From contig NZ_JAQIVH010000055.1 in NCBI RefSeq assembly GCF_028746185.1, positions 310,001 to 374,000 of the forward strand: a stretch of 64,000 nucleotides of DNA, read 5' to 3'. Below are positions 33,790 through 42,248 of the stretch, piece by piece; positions within the stretch are counted from its first letter, which is position 1, and each line of letters starts with the position of its first letter. The notes under the pieces are model-generated. The model had not been told where the DNA came from. It searched no databases and was given only the letters and a program-made list of their open reading frames with translations. The DNA is from Paenibacillus_E qinlingensis. GTDB lineage: Bacteria; Bacillota; Bacilli; Paenibacillales; NBRC-103111. The translations under genes were made by a program, and so were the position numbers.

Positions 33790-34446
33790 ATGTCCGAGAT
33801 CGAGCCATGGTTAACTGAACTGCTGCGTCTGAACGACGAAGAAGAGAAAATGACCGATAAACAGATTAAGATTGTTCAAGCGGCTGTGGAGATTTTCTCT
33901 GAGAAAGGTTTTGCAGGCTCCTCGACAAGCGAGATTGCCCAGAAAGCTGGCGTCGCCGAAGGTACGATTTTTCGCCATTACAAAACAAAAAAAGAGCTGC
34001 TTCTCTCGATCGTAGCACCGATGATGTCCAAACTCATCGCGCCATTTGCGGTTAAGGATTTTACAAAGGTTTTGGAAGCTGATTATCCGGATGTCGAACA
34101 ATTCCTACGTGCGATTACCATGAATCGCTTAGAGTTTGCTCGCAAGCACTTTCCTATTATCAAAATTTTCATGCATGAAATCCCCTTCCATAATGAGCTT
34201 CGCGAACAATTTAAAGAAACTGTGGCCGTTCTGGTGCTGGAGAAAGCTTATAAAGCGATTCGGCATTTCCAGAAGCAGGGTCAGCTCATTGAACTCCCTG
34301 AACCCACTGCGATGCGGCTGATCGTTTCCACGATAATGGGGTTTCTCATCACACGATTCCTTCTAGTTCCCGATTCTACCTGGGATGAAGAGAAAGAAAT
34401 CGACTATACGATTAAGTTCATTTTGTACGGTCTATCACCCCGATAA
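33790..34446 (+). CDS. TetR/AcrR-family regulator
   Basis: A 218-residue regulator with an N-terminal helix-turn-helix IVQAAVEIFSEKGFAGSSTS-EIAQKAGVAEGTIFRHYKTK and a large ligand-binding domain. A 30-residue acidic N-terminal extension precedes the DNA-binding domain. ATG 33790 follows AGAGGTGAA; the frame extends to 33760. Last gene of the exporter operon. It is the obvious candidate to bind the two TGAGTGATTACTCACT sites at 31891 and 31952. Confidence 0.92.
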   Translation: MSEIEPWLTELLRLNDEEEKMTDKQIKIVQAAVEIFSEKGFAGSSTSEIAQKAGVAEGTIFRHYKTKKELLLSIVAPMMSKLIAPFAVKDFTKVLEADYPDVEQFLRAITMNRLEFARKHFPIIKIFMHEIPFHNELREQFKETVAVLVLEKAYKAIRHFQKQGQLIELPEPTAMRLIVSTIMGFLITRFLLVPDSTWDEEKEIDYTIKFILYGLSPR

Positions 34447-34460
34447 AATGGGAAATAAAC

Positions 34461-34510
34461 AAAAAGCTGCACATCCCTCTCCTTTCGGAGAAGTGGATGT
34501 GCAGCTTTTC
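34461..34510. terminator. Strong bidirectional terminator between tetR-type gene and MFS gene
   Basis: AAAAGCTGCACATCC and GGATGTGCAGCTTTT are perfect 15-base arms, with a nested CTCC/GGAG stem in the loop; T/A tracts on both sides. Confidence 0.9.
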
Positions 34511-34519
34511 TACTTTAGA

Positions 34520-35689
34520 CTAAGCCGCTCGTTGCGCGCTAGTTTGGCGATCAACCATAATGAAGCGCTGCAGCAGCAAGATCGCAGCCAGGCACAGCAC
34601 GCCGCCGATGATGAACGGCAGCGAGTGTGCGATCGCGAACACCGCTCCGCCAAGGAGCGGGCCGGCAATGCGGCCCAGGCTGTCCATGGAGGAGCTGAGG
34701 CCTGTCGCGACGCCTTGTCCAACCTTCGTACGCTGCGTAATGAGCGACGTCACACACGGTCTGATCAGCGCGTTTCCTGCACCGAAGACCGATAAGTAAA
34801 TCGCAGCGGTGACTACGCTGCTAGAGTACAGCAGCAGGAAGAAGCCAGCTGCTGAGAGCAATAACCCGATGCCGATAACGAACTGTTCGGCACCTTGCTT
34901 CACTAGGCGGCGTACGACGCCGCCCTGGATCAAGGCACCGACGATGCCGCTCGCGAGGAACATCATGCCGATGTCAAACGGCGTGGCACCGATTTTGTCC
35001 ATTTGATAATACTGAAGCGTTGCTTCAAGTCCTGCCAACGTGAACGACACGAAGAAAGACAGTACGTACAAATACTTAGAAGCCCCATCGAAAGCAGTCC
35101 AGCGTGAAGGCGCTTTTTCCTTCGCAGATCTACGCTTGTCCGATGTTAGGGACTCTTTAAGAATCGCAGCCGCGAAAAGGAACGAAGCGAATGAAAGTGC
35201 AGCAGCAACGAAGAATGGCGTATATGTTCCCCATTTGCTAACAATCCCGCCTAGTGCTGGTCCGAAGATAAAGCCTAGTCCAATCGACATCCCAACCATG
35301 CCCATGCCTTTCGTTCGATTCTCTGCCGTTGTAATATCTGCAACATAAGCTACCGCACATGCCGTAGCTGCACCTGAGAACAAACCGCCTAGAATACGCG
35401 ATACATACATGATCCATAGCTGATCATTGGCAAAGCCGAAAATCAAGAAGCTCACACTAAAGCCTAGCAGTCCGATTAGAATAATCGGTCTACGACCAAT
35501 ACGATCTGATAAGCCTCCCCAGATGGGAGACATCAAGAAGGAAGCTGCTGAGTACACAGACAAGAGTACGGCGTTATGAAACTTCGCTCCCGCACCAGTC
35601 ACGACTTCTGGCAGCACTGGAATAATAATTCCGAATCCAATAAAGATCGTCATCAGCAACAACATGATGATTCCAATCTGTTTATTCAT
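34520..35689 (-). CDS. MFS multidrug efflux transporter (Bmr/NorA/TetA-like, 12 helices)
   Basis: A 389-residue drug:H+ antiporter of the 12-helix type. Motif A GGLSDRIGRRPI between helices 2 and 3 and motif C GLGFIFGPALGG in helix 5 are clear. GGAGG precedes the ATG by 12 bases. The C-terminal quarter (34520-34930) is very GC-rich (73% at 34621-34680) while the N-terminal half is near the local average. Substrates unknown. It is followed on the minus strand by the shared terminator. Confidence 0.9.
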   Translation of the reverse strand: MNKQIGIIMLLLMTIFIGFGIIIPVLPEVVTGAGAKFHNAVLLSVYSAASFLMSPIWGGLSDRIGRRPIILIGLLGFSVSFLIFGFANDQLWIMYVSRILGGLFSGAATACAVAYVADITTAENRTKGMGMVGMSIGLGFIFGPALGGIVSKWGTYTPFFVAAALSFASFLFAAAILKESLTSDKRRSAKEKAPSRWTAFDGASKYLYVLSFFVSFTLAGLEATLQYYQMDKIGATPFDIGMMFLASGIVGALIQGGVVRRLVKQGAEQFVIGIGLLLSAAGFFLLLYSSSVVTAAIYLSVFGAGNALIRPCVTSLITQRTKVGQGVATGLSSSMDSLGRIAGPLLGGAVFAIAHSLPFIIGGVLCLAAILLLQRFIMVDRQTSAQRAA

Positions 35690-35722
35690 GATGCATTAAG
35701 CCTCCAAACCAATTCTTTTTCC

Positions 35723-36988
35723 TTATCGTACCATACCTTTTTTGGGGATGGAAATGAACATTTGAAGAACAAGTAACAAGATAAGTACAAACCCACTCGT
35801 TAAGAATGGCGCATGGTACCCATACACGTCCCAAAGTTTTCCTGACACAATAGGGCCTACAATCATTCCCAATCCTTCAATGGTGAGGAAAAACCCCCAG
35901 ACCGCCCCCCTCTTCTCAGGAGGAATGGCCGAGGCAATCAGTGCATTCCATGACGGAATAATGAACGCATATCCTACACCGAGCAGCGCTACTAAGATGT
36001 ACAGCATGCTCATTGCTTTCACGTAAGTGAACAGCAGTAAGGCTGCTGCACTGAGTGTAAACCCGATAAGTAAAAACGGGCGAATCCCTAAGCGGTCTAC
36101 CATTTTGCCCATTGGAACTAGAAAAATAACCGTAACCGCTCCTCCAGCGACTAGAAATAGGCTGTATTGAAAGGAGGATAGCCTCAATACTTCTTTGGCA
36201 TAGAGCGTTAGAATCGGCGTTAATATCCCTAGAGCAAATGTCTGAGCAAACATGGCCGGAAACATCAATGGACTGATCGACATCGATTTCCGAACCTCGC
36301 TTAAATAGGTAGATACACGATGTAACCAAGATGGTTTTTGTATTTGCTGCGAGTTAATGACAACCTGTTGTTCTTCTAAATCACCACTAGTCATATTCAC
36401 ATTCTGTTTGCGTGGAAGCATGAGCGCGACTAGCACGACTACCGTCATACAGCCGATAAGCAGCTTGAATGCAAAGGCATAGTTATTTTCACCGACGAAA
36501 AAGTTTATTACCACGGGCCCAAGTCCTACTCCAGACAGCCACGCCATATATACGACGCTCATGATCGTCGCTTTGCCTTCATCTCCTGCTACTTCAGTCG
36601 TTCCCGTAATAACACATGGCCATAATGGGGCTGTCCCAAATCCGAGCAGTGCACAACCAACAATCATCCACACGTATTCGGTTGAGATGGCCATGATGAT
36701 AACGGAAAGGAAAGTCAGCAACACACCTGTTAACATGGTTACACGATAGCCAAGCCGATCAATAATCCAACCCACAGGTGTACGTAATACATTATCGCCA
36801 ATATATTGCGCGGCCAACGTCCATCCGATAACAAATGCAGATGCGCCGAGCGATGTTGTCATATAGACCGGCAAAACGGTTAAAAGCAAGGCTCCCTTTA
36901 CAAATTCTACGACAAACATAATAATTAACAATTCCATCACAAATGGTGAGAAAATCCGATTATCCCGCCATTTTCGCATCCAAATCAT
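35723..36988 (-). CDS. MFS transporter
   Basis: A 421-residue MFS protein with 12 predicted helices and a central cytoplasmic loop of about 40 residues (after RKQNVNMTSGDLEEQQ). Motif A-like RTPVGWIIDRLGYR and its second copy GKMVDRLGIRP are present, as is a GLGMIVGPIVSGKL helix. It lacks a typical drug-efflux motif C, so the substrate is open (sugar, lipid or drug). AAGGAGAA precedes the ATG by seven bases. It is 33 bases upstream of the multidrug MFS gene on the same strand, so the two may be cotranscribed. Confidence 0.85.
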   Translation of the reverse strand: MIWMRKWRDNRIFSPFVMELLIIMFVVEFVKGALLLTVLPVYMTTSLGASAFVIGWTLAAQYIGDNVLRTPVGWIIDRLGYRVTMLTGVLLTFLSVIIMAISTEYVWMIVGCALLGFGTAPLWPCVITGTTEVAGDEGKATIMSVVYMAWLSGVGLGPVVINFFVGENNYAFAFKLLIGCMTVVVLVALMLPRKQNVNMTSGDLEEQQVVINSQQIQKPSWLHRVSTYLSEVRKSMSISPLMFPAMFAQTFALGILTPILTLYAKEVLRLSSFQYSLFLVAGGAVTVIFLVPMGKMVDRLGIRPFLLIGFTLSAAALLLFTYVKAMSMLYILVALLGVGYAFIIPSWNALIASAIPPEKRGAVWGFFLTIEGLGMIVGPIVSGKLWDVYGYHAPFLTSGFVLILLLVLQMFISIPKKGMVR

Positions 36989-37072
36989 CCGATTTCTCCT
37001 TTTATTTGCCTATTTATACATCTTCGTGTTAGTTTGACCCCATTTTGTGCAAACTATTTTGAAAAAATTAAC

Positions 37073-37100
37073 TTGCATCATATCTCTAGTTTGATATACT
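37073..37100 (+). promoter_or_regulatory. Sigma-A promoter of speA
   Basis: TTGCAT, a 16-base spacer and TATACT, about 60 bases before the speA start. Confidence 0.55.
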
Positions 37101-37160
37101 CATTTTGTTTGTTGCAACTTTTGGACAAGCAATCCACGATAGAAGGGAAGCGATAATCAG

Positions 37161-38630
37161 GTGGATCATACCCGTACACCCCTGTTCTCTGCATTGCTTG
37201 CGCATGCGGAAAGAAATCCAATTCAGTTTCACATTCCTGGCCATAAAAAAGGAGTCGGCATGGACCCGGAGTTTCGCGCTTTCATAGGCGATAATGCCCT
37301 TTCCATCGATCTCATCAATATAGCACCGCTAGATGATCTTCATCAGCCGATGGGCGTTATTGAAGAAGCTCAGAAGCTGGCTGCGCATGCGTTTGGCGCG
37401 GATCACACGTTCTTCTCTGTGCAAGGTACGAGCGGAGCGATTATGACAATGATTATGACCGTTTGTTCCGAAGGCGATAAAATTATCGTACCGCGGAATG
37501 TCCATAAATCCGTACTAGCCGCGATTATTTTCGTTGGAGCTAAGCCGGTATTCATTCAACCTGCTCGCGATAAAAATCTGGGAATTGACCACGGTATTCC
37601 GACTCGTTCTGTTCGCCGTGCGCTTGAGAAGCATCCGGATGCGAAAGCCGTGCTAGTCATTAATCCTACCTATTATGGTGTATGTACGAACCTTAAGGAA
37701 ATCGTAGATCTCGTACACAGCTATAATATGCCCGTACTTGTAGATGAAGCGCATGGTGTGCTTATTCATTTCCACGAGAAACTACCGATGTCCGCTATGG
37801 ATGCTGGTGCTGATATGGCGGCTACAAGCGTACATAAGCTTGGTGGTTCCATGACGCAAAGCTCCGTCCTCAATGTCAAAGGAAATCGTGTGAATCCGAA
37901 ACGTATTCAGACGATCATTTCGATGCTGACTACGACGTCGACTTCGTATATTCTACTAGGTTCGTTAGATACCTCTCGACGTCACCTAGCACTGAACGGA
38001 CGTGAAATGGCCGAACGCACCATTCAGCTTGCTCACTATGCCCGTAAGCAAATCAACGAGATTCCGAACCTCTATTGCTTCGGGGAAGAAATTCTTGGAG
38101 ATGAAGCCACTTACGCCTATGATCCTACCAAAATCTGCGTGCACGTCCGTAAGTTAGGTGTCACGGGCTTTGAAGTAGAGAACTGGCTGCGCGATCACTA
38201 CAATATCGAAGTCGAGATGAGTGATATGTACAACATCCTCTGTCTCTTCACACCAGGAGATACACCAGAGAATGTAGAAATTCTCTTAACAGCTTTGCGT
38301 GAGTTGTCTCACATCAATGATGATGTGGCAGAAGTCAAAGAAGTTGTTATCAAGGTCCCTGCGATCCCTCAGCTGACTTTGACACCACGTGATGCATTCT
38401 ACGGAGAAACAGAAATTCTGCCTTTTAAAGACTCTGCCGACCGAATCATTGCAGAATTCATCTATGTCTATCCGCCAGGCATTCCAATTCTACTTCCTGG
38501 TGAAGTTATTACCCAAGAGCTGATTGACTATATTGTTGAACATGTAGAAGTTGGATTGCCTGTTAAAGGGCCTGAAGATCGTAGTGTCCAACAGGTGAAA
38601 GTGATTGTTGAAACACAAGCCATTTTCTAA
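37161..38630 (+). CDS. speA: Arginine decarboxylase (Orn/Lys/Arg decarboxylase class I, SpeA type)
   Basis: PLP-dependent enzyme converting arginine to agmatine for polyamine synthesis. The 489 residues match Bacillus subtilis SpeA (490). IQFHIPGHKKG at residues 21-31, GTSGAIMTMIM, RNVHKSVLAA, VDEAHGV, and the PLP lysine in TSVHKLGGSMTQSS are diagnostic. The GTG at 37161 follows AAGGGAAG; the overlapping frame from 37105 is out of phase. Homologues (Lys/Orn decarboxylases of this class) cannot be excluded by motif alone, but length and context favour SpeA. No other polyamine gene is near. Confidence 0.9.
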   Translation: MDHTRTPLFSALLAHAERNPIQFHIPGHKKGVGMDPEFRAFIGDNALSIDLINIAPLDDLHQPMGVIEEAQKLAAHAFGADHTFFSVQGTSGAIMTMIMTVCSEGDKIIVPRNVHKSVLAAIIFVGAKPVFIQPARDKNLGIDHGIPTRSVRRALEKHPDAKAVLVINPTYYGVCTNLKEIVDLVHSYNMPVLVDEAHGVLIHFHEKLPMSAMDAGADMAATSVHKLGGSMTQSSVLNVKGNRVNPKRIQTIISMLTTTSTSYILLGSLDTSRRHLALNGREMAERTIQLAHYARKQINEIPNLYCFGEEILGDEATYAYDPTKICVHVRKLGVTGFEVENWLRDHYNIEVEMSDMYNILCLFTPGDTPENVEILLTALRELSHINDDVAEVKEVVIKVPAIPQLTLTPRDAFYGETEILPFKDSADRIIAEFIYVYPPGIPILLPGEVITQELIDYIVEHVEVGLPVKGPEDRSVQQVKVIVETQAIF

Positions 38631-38652
38631 GCTCGCTACCCTAAGGGATATA

Positions 38653-38681
38653 TTGTAAAACCGTTTACATGATGCTATGAT
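38653..38681 (+). promoter_or_regulatory. Sigma-A promoter spanned by a TGTAAA-N4-TTTACA palindrome
   Basis: TTGTAA (38653-38658), a 17-base spacer and TATGAT (38676-38681) precede the DUF1885 gene. The -35 and half of the spacer form the perfect inverted repeat TGTAAA-ACCG-TTTACA (38654-38669), a likely repressor site, reminiscent of a cre variant but symmetric with a four-base centre. Confidence 0.55.
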
Positions 38682-38716
38682 ATGGGTGATGTTTTGCGAA
38701 TGAGGTGATCAAGGGA

Positions 38717-39136
38717 ATGGCTCAAAGCGCTTATATTAAATTCGTAACAGGATCCGCTGTCACTGCACTTACCTTGGATGAAATCAAGGACAAGCTACTG
38801 CATTATCGCGATCAACTTAGCCTAACAGCCAAACAACTTGGTTGGGAGTATGACGAAGCTGGATTCCCTTATACGATCGAGACGAAGCCGGAAGGCGAAG
38901 GCAAATGGTTTTATTTGAAAGGCACCAACGCTTTATATCATACGATCGTGGTTGGGGTCGGTTCTGAACAGAATCAAGAGCAAGAGCGCCAGTTCGTGCA
39001 ATTCGTATTACCTGACAATGCCACACATGGTGACAAGAGCAAAGGCAATGAATTCTGCAAATATTTGGGCAAACTTCTGAAAGCTGAACTTCATCTATTT
39101 AACGGTAGAATCATGTATTTCAATCCTAGAAAATGA
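38717..39136 (+). CDS. DUF1885 family protein
   Basis: A 139-residue cytosolic protein. AQSAYIKFVTGSAVTALTLDEIKDKLLHY at the start (given in two overlapping pieces in the family), WEYDEAGFPYTIE and GNEFCKYLGKLLKAELHLFNGR identify DUF1885. Function unknown. AGGTGATC precedes ATG 38717; a GTG at 38705 is the alternative. Its promoter carries a symmetric operator-like palindrome. Confidence 0.85.
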   Translation: MAQSAYIKFVTGSAVTALTLDEIKDKLLHYRDQLSLTAKQLGWEYDEAGFPYTIETKPEGEGKWFYLKGTNALYHTIVVGVGSEQNQEQERQFVQFVLPDNATHGDKSKGNEFCKYLGKLLKAELHLFNGRIMYFNPRK

Positions 39137-39151
39137 ATGAGCACAAACAGA

Positions 39152-39187
39152 AACCCCCTAACAGATCACTCTGCTAGGGGGTTCTTA
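39152..39187. terminator. Bidirectional terminator
   Basis: AACCCCCTA (39152-39160) and TAGGGGGTT (39175-39183) between the convergent DUF1885 and DUF1292 genes. Confidence 0.85.
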
Positions 39188-39197
39188 TGTATAGCTC

Positions 39198-39512
39198 TTA
39201 TTCTTCGCCTTCTTGAGCCACGATTTCATTGTAAATCGTTACTACACGTTCCCACTCTTCTTCATCTTCAATGTTAACGAGGAATGCATCTTCGTCCTCT
39301 TCTTCAACACGGAAAATCACGCCATCTGCTTCAGGATCATTACGATCGAGTAAAACAGCATACGCTTGCTCCTGAGATTGGAAGGTATATACCATGACCA
39401 TTTCATGTTCTACACCGTTCTCGTCCGTAACGATAAAAACGTCTTCCCCTTGCTCGTCGTGATCGTGGTCACAGTCCGGGCCGTGCACATGATCATGCTT
39501 CTCATCGCTCAC
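39198..39512 (-). CDS. DUF1292 family protein with a His/Asp-rich head
   Basis: A 104-residue very acidic protein. The core FIVTDENGVEHEMVMVYTF and YAVLLDRNDPEADGVIFRV with a DEEEWERV tail is DUF1292 (YrzB type). The first 22 residues (KHDHVHGPDCDHDHDEQ) form a His/Asp-rich stretch absent from short family members and suitable for metal binding. GTG start with GAGG 8 bases upstream. Function unknown. Confidence 0.88.
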   Translation of the reverse strand: MSDEKHDHVHGPDCDHDHDEQGEDVFIVTDENGVEHEMVMVYTFQSQEQAYAVLLDRNDPEADGVIFRVEEEDEDAFLVNIEDEEEWERVVTIYNEIVAQEGEE

Positions 39513-39602
39513 AGGCAGAACCTCATTTCATTAAGTAATAAGTTACTTAAATATCCTAACATTTTCATATTAAGAGGTCAAACCAGATAATCCCTGCTTG
39601 CG

Positions 39603-40220
39603 TTACTCCGATTGAATTTGCTTTTCCGAAACGACAGAATACTCGCTGCTTCCACTTTGCTGCATAGCAAACTTAACCACATACGTACCCGCTTCATCGA
39701 ATGATACGCCATATACGGGAACCTTCAACCAGAATGATTCTTTGGAATCGGAGATTGATTTCTCGACAGGTGTAATCACACTTTTTCCACTTGGAGAAAC
39801 AATGGAAACACGAACGGAGTTAATGCCCGTTTTCAAGTTGTCTACTTGTGCGAACACGATAAAGTCCGCTTGTTTGCCGCGTTCAACAACTCCGAACGGA
39901 ACGATTGCCGAATCTTTCCGAACTTCTGTTGTAAAGAACATATGTACATTTGGCTTGAACAAATAAGCTGTTTTACTCGCATCATCCCATCTGAGCAAGG
40001 ACTGCAAAGCATCGCTCATTGCACGCAAGGGAAGCACCGTCTTGCCATCCACAATAAGCGGTGGAACATCGGAATCCGCGAATTCTTTCGTTTGATTATT
40101 TACGACTAATCTAGCAATACTATACCCTTTATAATCCCCCCATATCGATGAGGCTACCACCGCAGCCGTACTTAAAACAAAGAACACTACCATCAACGTA
40201 AAAATGCGCTGAACTTTCAT
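39603..40220 (-). CDS. Secreted stalk-domain protein
   Basis: A 205-residue exported protein: signal peptide (RIFTLMVVFFVLSTAAVVAS), a stalk/Cu_amine_oxidN1-like half-domain (PPLIVDGKTVLPLRAMSDAL, RWDDASKTAYLF), and a C-terminal beta-sandwich-like region (SVRVSIVSPSGKSV, YVVKFAMQQSG). GGAGG nine bases before ATG 40220. Probably located at the cell surface. Partner of unknown identity; single gene. Confidence 0.82.
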   Translation of the reverse strand: MKVQRIFTLMVVFFVLSTAAVVASSIWGDYKGYSIARLVVNNQTKEFADSDVPPLIVDGKTVLPLRAMSDALQSLLRWDDASKTAYLFKPNVHMFFTTEVRKDSAIVPFGVVERGKQADFIVFAQVDNLKTGINSVRVSIVSPSGKSVITPVEKSISDSKESFWLKVPVYGVSFDEAGTYVVKFAMQQSGSSEYSVVSEKQIQSE

Positions 40221-40300
40221 CACTTTTAACCTCCAACCTCGTTAGTCATCTATATGTCTGCATCTTTATACGCCGATGATTAGGAAGAGTTGCGATGAAT

Positions 40301-41203
40301 TTAACATTTTGCTATAAAATTCAGTACGCGCTTAATATAGGCTTCTGATTCAAGCTGAAAAGAGCCGACATGCCCTGCTTTTTCGGTAATCCATAGCTCA
40401 AAAGCCGCTGGGTGACGCTTGTACATCTGGGCACTATTGGTATAAGGAATTGCTTGATCATCTTTACTATGAATGAACAGAATCGGCCTCGGGACAATTC
40501 GGTCAACAGCAGCTAATGCATCCACGGCATGCGGATTCAAACCAATCAATTTAGGCAAAATGAATAAAATAAGCGGAGTAAACGGGTAGCGCGGAAGCTT
40601 AGACCACACCGGCAAATTTTCCTTGAGATAGGGAATTAATTGGCTAAAAGCGCTGTCGGTAATGACACCTGCTACAGCTTTCGCCTCCGCAGCAGCTAAG
40701 ATGGACGACGTGCCTCCCATCGAGAATCCAAGTAAAATAATTTCCGTTGGATGGCTTGTAGAGGTCTGTACCCAATCAATAGCACCTAGGATGTCTTCCT
40801 TCTCCAGGAAGCCAATTGTCGTTGTGTTCCCTCCCGATCGTCCTGAATTCCGAAAATCAAACATCAGTACATGATAGCCTGCATTCACAAGTGCTTGGGC
40901 TAATGACAAGGCTGGGAGACCTTTTTCAAGTCGTGTGCCCGCATAGCCGTGTGACATAATGACTGTCGTAGTTTTGGGTAAGGAAGACGCATGAGGCGAC
41001 TCCAAGTACCAGCCGTCTAACAGTACCCCATCTGTTCGGCTTGGGAATGTGACATCCTTTCGGTGCAAGTTATAATTCTCAGGGGTATCATCCACGATTT
41101 TCCGTTTCGGATGCGTTAACTGCCACCCCACATAGGTTGAAATTCCAACTACTCCAAGCAGAATAATCAGTAAAAGAATAATACTGACAACTAACCCACT
41201 CAT
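40301..41203 (-). CDS. Membrane-anchored alpha/beta hydrolase
   Basis: A 300-residue serine hydrolase with one N-terminal membrane anchor (SGLVVSIILLLIILLGVVGI). The oxyanion region is MSHGYAGTR, the nucleophile elbow GFSMGGTSS, the acid likely Asp in IHSKDDQAIPY and the base His in EKAGHVG. It resembles YqkD/YfhR-like bacterial lipases/esterases of the FrsA/BAAT superfamily. The frame extends to 41347 but this overlaps the divergent metallo-hydrolase gene; ATG 41203 is preceded by AAGGTG. Substrate unknown. Confidence 0.86.
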   Translation of the reverse strand: MSGLVVSIILLLIILLGVVGISTYVGWQLTHPKRKIVDDTPENYNLHRKDVTFPSRTDGVLLDGWYLESPHASSLPKTTTVIMSHGYAGTRLEKGLPALSLAQALVNAGYHVLMFDFRNSGRSGGNTTTIGFLEKEDILGAIDWVQTSTSHPTEIILLGFSMGGTSSILAAAEAKAVAGVITDSAFSQLIPYLKENLPVWSKLPRYPFTPLILFILPKLIGLNPHAVDALAAVDRIVPRPILFIHSKDDQAIPYTNSAQMYKRHPAAFELWITEKAGHVGSFQLESEAYIKRVLNFIAKC

Positions 41204-41329
41204 TATCAAATCAACACCTTCTATTTGTTTTACAGTTTCTTTAAATTCTATATATAGTGGTTGAAAGTCGGCAACCTCCCATGTTACATTAGAAAAAGAT
41301 GGATTTTGTCGAAAATTGGAGGACACTGA

Positions 41330-42082
41330 ATGAGTTTGCAAATTCAAATGTTGGGAACCGGCAGTGCCTTTTCCAAATTGTATTACAATACAAGTGCTTT
41401 AATTCGATCTACCGATGCCACTCTTCTTATTGATTGTGGACCTACAGTACCTAAATCACTTAGCGAGATTGACTTAGAGCTCGATCAGATTAATGGTATT
41501 CTCATTTCACATATTCATGCTGACCACATAGGCGGCCTTGAAGAAGTAGCTTTTCGTTTATTCTATCAATATAACCGTAAACGTGTGCAGCTTTATGTTA
41601 CAGAGGCATTAGCTGAAGTACTTTGGGAGAATAGTCTAAAAGGCGGACTCTATAATCCGGAGGATGGCTTCCATCAGCTTCAGGACTATTTCGAACTTGT
41701 TTACCTACAGGAAAGAGTACCTTATCAGATCTCACCAGAGCTAACAATTGAAATTGTCCCTACTCTGCACATTGCTCAGAAGCTTAACTATTCGATCTTC
41801 ATTAATCACCGGACATTCTATAGTGCTGATTTGCAATTTAATAATGACTTTCTCATCAACGAAGTTGTTCATACTCGAAATTGTCACACCATTTTTCACG
41901 ATTGTCAATTAATCGGACCGGGCTATGTTCACACAACCTTAGCTGAACTGCTTACCCTCCCAGCGGAAGTTCAGAAACGCACGTATCTGATGCATTATGA
42001 CGACCACATGCCAGAATTCATTGGCCTTACAGGTCACATGACCTTTATCCACAAACATGAAGTCATCGAAATCACCGATTGA
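41330..42082 (+). CDS. MBL-fold metallo-hydrolase (RNase Z-like)
   Basis: A 250-residue metallo-beta-lactamase-fold enzyme. The HxHxDH motif is present as SHIHADHIGGLEE; further metal ligands are His in PTLHIAQKL, Asp in FYSADLQF and a late His in TGHMTFIHKHE. N-terminal IQMLGTGSAFSK matches RNase Z-like/AHL lactonase-like subgroups. GGAGG precedes the ATG. The reaction cannot be assigned; a true RNase Z is usually longer with an exosite arm, which I do not see. Confidence 0.87.
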   Translation: MSLQIQMLGTGSAFSKLYYNTSALIRSTDATLLIDCGPTVPKSLSEIDLELDQINGILISHIHADHIGGLEEVAFRLFYQYNRKRVQLYVTEALAEVLWENSLKGGLYNPEDGFHQLQDYFELVYLQERVPYQISPELTIEIVPTLHIAQKLNYSIFINHRTFYSADLQFNNDFLINEVVHTRNCHTIFHDCQLIGPGYVHTTLAELLTLPAEVQKRTYLMHYDDHMPEFIGLTGHMTFIHKHEVIEITD

Positions 42083-42095
42083 TATCGTTCTAGCC

Positions 42096-42132
42096 GAAGC
42101 CCTGAGAATTTAATTCTCAGGGCTTCTTTCGA
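42096..42132 (+). terminator. Terminator of the MBL-fold gene
   Basis: GAAGCCCTGAGAATT and AATTCTCAGGGCTTC are perfect 15-base arms, followed by TTTCG. Confidence 0.8.
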
Positions 42133-42248
42133 TAAATTCTCCCTTCTTTTTCATTTTTTTTTCGAGATCAGCAGGGATTTTATGACAAACCTAGAACATG
42201 TCACAAGAGTATGTGAACGGCGGAAATTTCCAATCGGGAGCTGATACG

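Noticed and set aside
34551..34800. Several frames on both strands over the 3' end of the MFS gene
   Set aside because: All overlap the well-supported transporter and arise from its high GC content.
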